Shown here piece by piece: positions 56,955 to 64,000 of a stretch of DNA of 64,000 nucleotides; position 1 is the first letter of the stretch, and the number at the start of each line of letters is the position of its first letter. The stretch is from JACCXG01 sp963785755 (lineage in GTDB: Bacteria > Acidobacteriota > Vicinamibacteria > Vicinamibacterales > 2-12-FULL-66-21). The DNA is taken from contig CAWAXG010000060.1 of the NCBI GenBank assembly GCA_963785755.1, positions 92,566 through 156,565 of the forward strand. Direction: 5' to 3'. The translations under genes and the position numbers were made by a program. The notes under the pieces were generated by a model. It did not search any database, was not told the DNA's origin, and saw only the letters and a program-made list of their open reading frames with translations.

Positions 56955-59674
56955 CTAGCCGTCCCGCAGGGCCTCCGTCGGGTCGACCCGGACAGCGCGA
57001 CGAGCCGGTCCGGCGGCGGACAGCAGGCCGATGGTCATGATGAAGATGGCGGCCGCCGGGAGGATACCGGGGATGTGCCACCCGCCTTCGAGTTCGATGT
57101 TCAGCCTGCGATGAAGGACGAGCGCGGCCGTGACGCCGACAACAACGCCGGCCGCGATCTGCCACAGCGCGCGGGCGAAGATGCTCGCCAGCATTCGCCC
57201 CGGCCGCGCGCCGAGCGCCATCCGAATGCCGATCTCGCGGCGCCGCCGGGTGACCGTAAAGGACATGAGGGCGTACAGTCCAGCCGCGGACAGAAGGAGC
57301 ACACTCAGCGTCACGACAGCAAGGGCGTAGGACGTCAGGTTGCTGGACATCTGCGTCTCGGCGTGGACCTCATCGAGACGACGTACATCATCCAGGCGCA
57401 GAGTGGGATCGAGGCTCGTGCCGATCTCGTGCAAGCGACGCGACATCGCGGCCGGATCGGGCCCGGCATGCAGGGCCAGATGGAGTGGGCTGGCGGGTCC
57501 ACGCGCACCGGCTAGCGCCGGAACATACATTCGTGCGAGGGACGTGTTCGCGGGACGGTCGGGAACGATCCCGACGATCTCGTACCAGGGGCCGGCCTCC
57601 GAGCCTGGGGCAGGAACCGGCCTGACCCGGCGGCCGAGGGCATTGTCGTCGCCCACCACCTGTCGCACGAACGTCTGGTCCACGATCGCCGTTGCCGCCC
57701 CGCCGAAATCCCGGCCGTCGAACGTGCGGCCCGCCAGGGCCTGGACGTCGAATACCGTGAAGAAGGCCCGGTCGACCTGATTCGCTCTGACGTAACGCCT
57801 CACCCGTCGGCCGCCCGCGGCCCCCTCGTCCATCTCGACGAACGTCACAGGCTCCGCGCCGGGCAATGCCGCGGCGAGCGTCACCGCAGATACGCCGGGC
57901 TCCGCTTCGATCTGGCGAACGACCTCGGCCTGGAGGCTTCGGACGTGAGAGGCGAACGCAGGCAGGTCCGCCTCCGCCGCTCGGCACGCGCTGGGAATCG
58001 ACTGCGAGCCGCGCGGTGAGGAATTCCCCGGCGGCGAATCCGGGGCCAAGGACGGCGGGCCGCAGGTGCCCCCACGCCAGCTCCATCGTGGACGGCAGCC
58101 CGGCCAGAGCCACGCCAACCTGTGCGACGATCAATGCGGTCCACGTCGCGCCGAGCGGTATCCCTGTCCGACTACCCAACGAGCGGAGTGCGGTGGGCAG
58201 GACCCGGCCAGTGGCCTGCAGCGCAGGTACCAGGCCGGCGATCAGCGCGGCCAGCACGCTGAGGCAGGCGACGAAGAGGGCGGCGCGCCACGAGAAGCCG
58301 AAGTCCACCCAGAACGGGAGCGAGCCGTCCAGCTGCGGGAAGCGCCTGATGATCTCGCCTATCTGGGTGAGGATCGGGCGTGTGAGGGCGAGCGCCATGG
58401 CTCCCGCCGCCGAGGAGAGCACGAGCACCTCCACGCACAACTGCACCACGATGCGACCGCGGCTCGCGCCGAGCGCGTAGCGCGCGGCGAACTCCTCCTG
58501 GCGCGTGACCGTTCGTGCGTAGATGAGGATGGCGATGTTCAGGCATGGTGGCACGAGGAGCAGGGTGACGAGAAACAGGATGATCCGCTGCTGCCACGCT
58601 AGCTCCCCGCGCTCGACATCGTCGGTAAACGCAAACGTATAAGGCACGACGCGTGGGCGGCGCGCGTCGGCGGTCGTTGGTTGTGTCGCGCTGCCGCGTT
58701 CCGCTCGCGGGCCCGGTCGCCGGCGGCAGCAGCCCTATGGCCGTCAGCTCCGCCTGGGCGCCGTCCAGTGAGACGCCGGCCGCGAGCCGGGCGAACACGA
58801 CGCCTTCGGGCGCGTGCTTCAGCCAGCCAGAGGGATCCGATCGGAGCGGGATCCAGTAACGGTGGTTCACCGGGAACGCGAAGCCCTCGGGCATCACGCC
58901 GACCACCGTGTGGAAGACCTCGCCGAGCCGCACCGTTTGGCCGATGACCGCAGGATCGGACGCGAACCGTGACCGCCAGACGTCGTGCCCGATCACCACC
59001 ACAGGCGCCGCTGCGACGTGCTCGTCGGCCTCGGCGATCCAGCGCCCCAAGAGCGGCGGGACCCGCGCCAGCCGGAAGCCCGAGGCGGTGATCTCGGCGA
59101 CGCGCACCCACTCGGCCGGACGGCTCTCGACCATCAGTCGGCGCTCGATGGTCTGAAACCCGCCGAGATCCTCCACCGACTGCAGCGTCGCGCCCCACCT
59201 TTCGAGATCGCGCCGGGACGTATCACGCCGGCGATGCGCCTCCACGTCCCAGCTCTGAAGCGCGACCACGCGCTCGCCCTCATCAAGCGGCGGCGCGGTG
59301 CGCCCCATGAATTCGTCGAGAAAGACGAAGACGACCGCGGCGATGGTGATCACGATCGTCATCGCCAGCCCCCCGGCGAGCGTGAGGCCCCAGGATCGAC
59401 GCAACATGCGGAGCCCCAGTCTGGCGTCGAGCGCGAAGCCGTCGAGCCACGGCAGGCCCCACGCCGCGCGCCACGACTCGCGCAGCTGCGTGATGCCGCC
59501 CAATTGCACGCGGGCGGCCCGGCGCGCCTCCTCGACGGTGAGCCCCCGGCGTAGGCCATCTTCTTCCGCCATCTCGAGGTGGACAGCCATTTCCTGGTCG
59601 AAGTCTGACTCGACGTCGCCCGGACGGAGGAATCCGCGAATGCGGGCTGCGATCGTATGGAAGAACGCGAGCAC
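56955..59674 (-). CDS. ADOP-type MacB/FtsX permease 3 (two or more frameshifts)
   Basis: GTG start at 59674. N-terminal extension GDVESDFDQEMAVHLEMAEE, then the first membrane block with LTLAGGLAMTIVITIAAVVF and the MacB_PCD domain. The frame shifts near 58670, before VPYTFAFTDDVERGELAWQQ, and again near 57985, before LPAFASHVRSLQAEVVRQIE; all three pieces are conserved. Late motifs are REIGIRMALGARPGRML and PARRAVRVDPTEALRDG. No ATPase gene is adjacent. It starts 3 bases after the PadR stop, so the pair is surely one operon. Substrate unknown. Confidence 0.85.
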
Positions 59675-59677
59675 GAT

Positions 59678-60022
59678 TCAGCTTCCAGTCTGCGGGTGCA
59701 ACACCCGGCCCATCATGCCAGCAACGCGTTCCCAATTCTCGGTCTCGGCCTGCAGCTGCTTCCGACCGGCCTTGGTCAGGGAGTAGAACTTGGCCTTGCG
59801 GTTGTTGTCGGACACGCCCCACTCTGCCCTGATCCATTTCTTCTGAACCAGGCGGACCAAGCACAGGTAGACGGTCCCCTGGTTCACGATCAAGGTACGT
59901 TCCCCGACCTGCTCGATGCGACGAGCGAGACCGTAGCCATGCAGCGGCCCGAGGTGCTCCAACGTTTTGAGGACTATCAGGTCGAGGGTGCCTTGAAGAA
60001 TGGACGACTGAGTATCCGACAT
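59678..60022 (-). CDS. PadR-family transcriptional regulator 2
   Basis: 114 residues from the ATG at 60022, which has GAGGTGA upstream. Winged-helix segments ILQGTLDLIVLKTLEHLGPL, HGYGLARRIEQVGERTLIV and VNQGTVYLCLVRLVQKKWI, then the wing AEWGVSDNNRKAKFYSLTKA. Length and order are those of the small PadR subfamily. Its stop is 3 bases before permease 3, the typical PadR-ADOP pair; it probably represses itself and the permease. Confidence 0.93.
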   Translation of the reverse strand: MSDTQSSILQGTLDLIVLKTLEHLGPLHGYGLARRIEQVGERTLIVNQGTVYLCLVRLVQKKWIRAEWGVSDNNRKAKFYSLTKAGRKQLQAETENWERVAGMMGRVLHPQTGS

Positions 60023-60089
60023 GCCGATCACCTCTGGGATGTACAGAGGAGTGTCACAGACAGTCATGTGGGATGTCAAGAGGAGAGAG

Positions 60090-60360
60090 AAGGCTCACGG
60101 CGTTGACCCTCGCTGGCGCAAGGGGATCTACAAGGACCTCTCGGTCGAGTGCCCGCAGCGGTTCCGTGACATCAACCTGCACTGGCACGACCTGAGGCAC
60201 GAGTACGCGTCACGGCTAGTCGAGCGCGGCGTCCCGCTTGCCCAGGTGCGCGACCGGCTCGGTCACGCGTCGATCCTCACGACCGAGCGCTACGACAATC
60301 AGCGACTGGAAGCGCTGCAGGCCGCCGTCGAACGGCTGAAAGGGGGCAAGACGTTCGAAT
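60090..60360 (+). pseudogene. C-terminal fragment of a tyrosine recombinase/phage integrase
   Basis: About 90 residues hold the C-terminal half of the catalytic domain: LHWHDLRHEYASRLVERG (HxxR box), LGHASILTTERY with the catalytic Tyr as the last residue, and the following LEALQAAVERL helix. The first catalytic Arg and the whole N-terminal DNA-binding part are missing, cut off by the PadR 2 promoter region. The fragment cannot be active alone and marks a past integration next to the PadR-permease pair. No tRNA or attachment repeat was recognised. Confidence 0.75.
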
Positions 60361-60530
60361 CCGCAGACGGTCTCCGGTTGCCTCGGTTTTGTTCGGGCTT
60401 TCGCACTGACCTTCGGGCTGTCTCCGGTCGGAATGGCCGCTTTCGTGCGCAAAGTTTCAAGAATCTTTCAAGTGCGCGATGGCAGACGCGAGCCGACGCA
60501 GCCTCAAACGGCGGCCCACAGCTGTCCAAG

Positions 60531-61253
60531 CTACTCCACCAGAAAATCCACCTTACCGTCGTCGAGGTCGTAATGCGCGCCAACAATCTTGAGCGTGCCG
60601 GCGCGCAGCGGATCGATGAGCGAAGGCTCGGAGTTGCGAAGCCGATCAACGGTTCGGCGCACGTTCTCCCGAACGGCCGCATCGAGCAGAGCGTCTCCCT
60701 TGAGCCCGCCGGCACTATTGGCCTTGAGTGCAGCCGGGATGATCGGTTCAACCATCTGCCCGATGCTGCCGGGGAAGGTAGCGTTTTTCTGCACCACCGC
60801 AAGCGCCGCGTCGACGGCGCCGCAGCGCTCATGTCCGAGGACCACGATCAGCGGCACACCGAGCATTAGCACGCTGTACTCGATGCTGCCCAACGCCACC
60901 GTATCGACGGTATTTCCGGCGTTGCGAACGATGAATAACTCGCCCAGGCCGGTGCCGAACAAGAGTTCAGGTGGAACCCGGCTGTCCGAGCAGCCGAGAA
61001 GCACCGCGAAAGGAGCCTGGCCGCGAGCGATCTCCAGTCGCCGATTGTGGTCCTGCGGCGAAACCTCCGTCTTGTCGGCCAGGAAATCGACGTTGCCCTT
61101 TTTTAGCCTAGCCAGCGCCTGGTCGGGAGTAAGGTTCGCTTTCTTCTGCGCCTCAGCGCGAGCTGGCAGCAAGGCCAAGCTCCCCGCCAGACCGAACGCG
61201 CCGCAGCAAGCATGACGAAAGAGTGCGCGCCGTGAAAGTTCATGCTGCTTCAT
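60531..61253 (-). CDS. Beta-class carbonic anhydrase, Tat-exported
   Basis: 240 residues. The N-terminus has a twin-arginine signal (SRRALFRHACCGAFGLAGSL, cleavage near residue 36 after ARAEA). Zinc ligands are Cys in LGCSDSRVPPELL (with the Asp-Arg dyad) and His and Cys in VLGHERCGAVDAAL. The mature length matches beta-class enzymes. It should interconvert CO2 and bicarbonate in the periplasm. It lies between an integrase fragment and a transposase fragment, which suggests it may have arrived by transfer. Confidence 0.92.
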   Translation of the reverse strand: MKQHELSRRALFRHACCGAFGLAGSLALLPARAEAQKKANLTPDQALARLKKGNVDFLADKTEVSPQDHNRRLEIARGQAPFAVLLGCSDSRVPPELLFGTGLGELFIVRNAGNTVDTVALGSIEYSVLMLGVPLIVVLGHERCGAVDAALAVVQKNATFPGSIGQMVEPIIPAALKANSAGGLKGDALLDAAVRENVRRTVDRLRNSEPSLIDPLRAGTLKIVGAHYDLDDGKVDFLVE

Positions 61254-61261
61254 TCTGAATT

Positions 61262-61635
61262 CTCCTCACGGCCGTTGGAACGATGACGTGATCAAGGCAC
61301 TCGCGTCGGATCGAGCCAATGATGCGCCCCAGATAGGCATTCTCCACGGTGATCGCGGCGCCGTTCGTACGTCATGGATGTCATTCCCGCGATGGTGGAC
61401 GCAACCTGCGCAAAGATGGCATCGCGCTCGCGCAGTAGATACCGGGGCACCTCGTTCTCTGAAAGGCGTTGCGGAGCTGTTGCGCCGTCCAGGCCGCTGT
61501 CGGATGCGCGGTGACGGCCACGTGGACGATCCCGTCGGCGGTCATGGGCGAGAATAACGAGGACGAAGAGCAGCCGGAATGTGACCGTCGGTACTACGAA
61601 GAGGTCGGCGGCCATGATCTGACTGGCGTGATTAC
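61262..61635 (-). mobile_element. IS transposase fragment (integrase-core/DDE type), degenerate
   Basis: Three pieces in different frames read as an integrase-core transposase: AADLFVVPTVTFRLLFVLVI (first catalytic Asp), RYLLRERDAIFAQVASTIAG (second Asp), and ENAYLGRIIGSIRRECLDHV (catalytic Glu then the RREC signature). The N-terminal helix-turn-helix part is absent and no terminal inverted repeats were found, so only the core of an IS481/IS3-like gene remains. It ends about 10 bases before the carbonic anhydrase start. Confidence 0.75.
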
Positions 61636-61767
61636 AACTACGCGTGGACGCGTTGAAAAGGCACGGTCACGAAACGCCCACGCATGGCCGTCTGACATGC
61701 GGCGGAGAACGGAACGCCGACGGCCATTGCTGGCCACAGCGTCCGTTTTCGAGGACCGTGCTCGTGG

Positions 61768-62327
61768 CTATGTTTTCACCTTCGGCGGGTAATTCTTGAA
61801 GATCTTCTTCACCGCGTTGTTGATGCTCTTGTCGCGCTTCTCGGGATTGGCCCCCGTGTCGACCTCCTTGACGCCCATGCCGCGCCACGTCATTTGACCC
61901 TTCTTGGCATCCGCCATATCGATGACGAGGGTGCCGACCAGGATGTCACGCACCGTCGTGGTGCTCGACCGCCGCCGCCCGCCCAACCGCCACCGTATCC
62001 CCAACCGTACCCGCCGTAGCCGCCACCGTATCCGGAGCTGAACGTCGAGATGTCCATCTGCTTGTCGAATGCCACGTGGTAGACGACAAACACATCCGGG
62101 TTCGCTTCGCTCTTCGTGAAGCCCTTGGCCGCAAGCTCCGTGTCGATCGCTGCGACGATGCGGTCGTCAATGAGCGGCTGCCCGACCTTGGTTCCGTCCT
62201 TGAGGGCGTAGGTCTTGAAGCCAGTAAAGTTCGCTGCCTTGTCGAAGTCGTAGCTGGTCTTCTGGGCCATGGCCAGCGCCGGCGTCAGAACCATCGCGAG
62301 CGCGAGGGTTGCAAGTCTCTTCTGCAT
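61768..62327 (-). CDS. DUF4136-type secreted protein (one frameshift)
   Basis: 186 residues when repaired, from the ATG at 62327 with AAGGACGGAG upstream. Signal peptide LATLALAMVLTPALAMAQ. The mature start SYDFDKAANFTGFKTYAL and DDRIVAAIDTELAAKGFTKS match the DUF4136 family; a Gly/Tyr/Trp-rich segment (residues about 118-140) follows. One base is missing near 61970, after which TVRDILVGTLVIDMADAKKG and the end NAVKKIFKNYPPKVKT complete the domain. Envelope protein of unknown role. Confidence 0.82.
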
Positions 62328-62571
62328 ACTCCGTCCTTTCGAGTCAAGAAGCTGTTGCGATCGATGCTCCGCGCACCAACCTAGCTTGGGACGAAGGGGA
62401 TGTCTGTTCAATTATGAGCACGTCCGGGTCGACTGAAAATGAGCCTTGCGACTACACCGAGTTGAACGTTCGATCCGAAAACCGAAGCTAAGGACAGACT
62501 TTCAAGACTCTTTAGAATCCCACCGAACCGCACTTCGCAGACGGCAAGACCCCGCAGGCCTCCGCTACAAG

Positions 62572-63378
62572 TCACTGAGAAGTCGCGGGATGGAGAGTTG
62601 GCACCGGTACGGGGTTTTGCGAAAGGTTGGAACGTGAGATTCGGAAGGAATTGCGGCCTGACGTGGCAGCGAGGGGCTCGGCGGTACCGAGGGCCAAATA
62701 TCGCCGCCGCTCGACAATCATCGCCCTTCCGCGGCATCCGGTGCACCAGCTCCGGCTACCTGGTGCATAGGGCCATTTCCGGCGATTCCTGAACCATGCG
62801 ATCCAGCGGCGCGCGAGGACATGCGTGCCGAGCACCAGGCCGAGGCCCGTCAGCAGGGCCCCCGGGACAATCCAGTAACTCGTGTAGAACACGAGACCGT
62901 CGCGAATCGCTGGGAAATCGAAGCCGCTCGACACCAGGATGCCGTTCGGCGTCATCCAAAAGCCGACGTTGTTCGGAAAAATGGGCTTCATGATCGCGAT
63001 GATGATGAACGCGATGCCCAGGTGTAGCCGACGAACAACCCGAAGGCCGCGAGGAACGCCATAACCCGGTCGTAGCGCCGTGAAAGAGCGATCGAAGGAC
63101 CGCCATCAGCCGTCCTGTCGCCGCGGCTTCGTCCATGACCAGCTCGAGCGAATACGCTTGTGCGACGCGCATCGGCGGGCCGAGGCGGCTGAGAATCCCC
63201 TCCAGCGCGAGCCGTTCATCGGCGACGTCGCCCGCCTCCACGACGGCGTCCCGAATGTGTGATTCGACCTCGCGCACCGCGTCGGCGGCAACCTCCGTCG
63301 ACAGGAAGGAACGGAGCGATCGCTCGAACATGTACAGATAGCCGCGGACTCGCGATTCTCGCTGTCGGTGAGCTTCAT
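62572..63378 (-). CDS. HAAS-type signalling-domain membrane protein (frameshifted; 3' end uncertain)
   Basis: Starts at the ATG at 63378 that overlaps the PadR 3 stop. The frame shifts near 63350, after which FERSLRSFLSTEVAADAVRE, then VESHIRDAVVEAGDVAD and LSRLGPPMRVAQAYSLEL form a HAAS-like (DUF1700-related) helical domain. After another shift near 63100-63000 comes a membrane part with KPIFPNNVGFWMTPNGIL and VPGALLTGLGLVLGTHVLAR. The true stop may lie near 62760, since the tail after RRKWPYAPG looks non-coding. In other bacteria such proteins are paired with PadR regulators and sense the membrane state. Confidence 0.65.
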
Positions 63379-63715
63379 ACGTCTCTCCCGGCCGCCTTCA
63401 TCAGGCGCTCGATTTTCGTGGTGAACACCTGGAACTCACGGCACATGTTGTTCACACGGCCACGTCCGGCAGGCATCAAGAGTAGTGCTTCCGGGGATGC
63501 GGCGCCTCGCCGGCGACCCATTCGGACGTCAGGAAACCGTCGCGCGCCAGCCGTGAAAGCAACGGATAGATGGTGCCTTCGGTCAGCACGAGATCCGTGA
63601 ACTCCTCCAGATGGCGGATGATCTCGAACCCGTATCGCGGTCCGCCCGCGACGGACAAGAGGACCGCGAGCTCGAAGGTGCCGCGGCGGAGCTGTTCGAG
63701 CCAGTTTTCCAGCAT
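63375..63715 (-). CDS. PadR-family transcriptional regulator 3 (one frameshift)
   Basis: 113 residues when repaired. From the ATG at 63715: LENWLEQLRRGTFELAVLLS, then GGPRYGFEIIRHLEEFT, LTEGTIYPLLSRLARDGFLT and the wing PHPRKHYSL. One base is missing near 63478; the restored end is AGRGRVNNMCREFQVFTTKI and a final RDV whose TGA overlaps the ATG of the HAAS gene (ATGA). ATGs at 63754 and 63742 are possible earlier starts. The PadR-HAAS coupling is a known arrangement, with the membrane protein probably modulating the regulator. Confidence 0.85.
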
Positions 63716-64000
63716 GCGCTGATACCTTGTACCGCCTAGCATGATATACGGCATGGTAATCGCGCCGGTTCCGCCGCCCGCGATCAAAGATGGATTCGCG
63801 GGAGATGCCTCGCCGGACCGTTCCGGCTTGACACGGGAGCGAGCCTGTTACTTCGAGTGGAAAGTCACGTTCCGCGCGCGGCTCAGCGGCGAGGCGAACG
63901 GATCACACTTCATGGTCGGATGCGGCGTCCACTGGCGGTCCCGCTGAAGACCGGACACTACAACCGCGCTCTCGACGCGGAGTGAGGACTGCCGACTGTG
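63716..64000. other. Right edge, upstream region of PadR 3
   Basis: 285 bases with no supportable gene. Near 63720-63765 a patch richer in A and T holds GATACC, GATATAC and GGTA words in partly inverted order, which could be a PadR binding region controlling the pair below; this is a guess from pattern only. Confidence 0.3.

Noticed and set aside
60090..61635. Complete genomic island or prophage
   Set aside because: Only a recombinase fragment and a transposase core remain; no attachment repeats, structural phage genes or intact mobile functions are visible.
1..64000. CRISPR array, tRNA, rRNA or replication origin
   Set aside because: No regularly spaced long repeats, no tRNA cloverleaf or rRNA-like segment, and no DnaA-box cluster was recognised by eye; a covariance-model scan would be decisive.

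Overview
The window is GC-rich throughout and its gene content points to an acidobacterium, most likely a Vicinamibacteria-like soil lineage (inference, no marker gene is present). The clues are three large 'orphan' FtsX/MacB-type permeases of the acidobacterial ADOP kind, three PadR regulators beside permease or HAAS-domain genes, serine/threonine kinases fused to TPR and TolB-like regions, and many secreted or outer-membrane proteins of unknown role. I saw no tRNA, rRNA or CRISPR array.

Layout. 1-9283: end of a cyclase-family hydrolase, an outer-membrane barrel-like protein, and a signalling block made of a giant Ser/Thr kinase, a PP2C phosphatase and an FHA-GAF-adenylate cyclase. 9418-13775: three redox enzymes and a lipoprotein. 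14095-26771: a probable catabolic island with a three-subunit molybdenum hydroxylase, three SnoaL/NTF2-like small proteins, an alginate-export-type porin, a secreted NHL/SMP-30-like protein, a peroxiredoxin-DsbA pair, a ThDP-dependent decarboxylase, a DJ-1 protein and a VOC protein. 26795-35551: one co-directional run of AGE epimerase, STAS, GlgX debranching enzyme, STAS, anti-sigma-type kinase, SpoIIE-type phosphatase and Kef-type antiporter. This looks like a partner-switching circuit wrapped round carbohydrate enzymes.

35672-50228: a second copy of the barrel-like protein, an M48 protease overlapping a CHASE2 adenylate cyclase, a decayed-looking metalloprotease, two ADOP permeases with a PadR, and a second Ser/Thr kinase with TolB-like and TPR regions. 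50505-56770: a DJ-1 protein, a beta-lactamase-fold serine hydrolase and a complete frdABCD-type fumarate reductase operon preceded by a striking set of palindromes. 56955-64000: a third ADOP with PadR, scars of a tyrosine recombinase and of an IS transposase on either side of a Tat-exported carbonic anhydrase, a DUF4136 protein, and a PadR-HAAS pair.

About 20 genes are split between reading frames. In most cases a single base, often in a short homopolymer, rejoins two well-conserved halves exactly, so most breaks are probably indel errors of the assembly rather than true pseudogenes. One clear exception is the ADOP gene at 41730-44446, where excising a 71-bp palindromic element restores the frame. 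Coordinates of frameshifted genes are given for the whole reconstructed gene.
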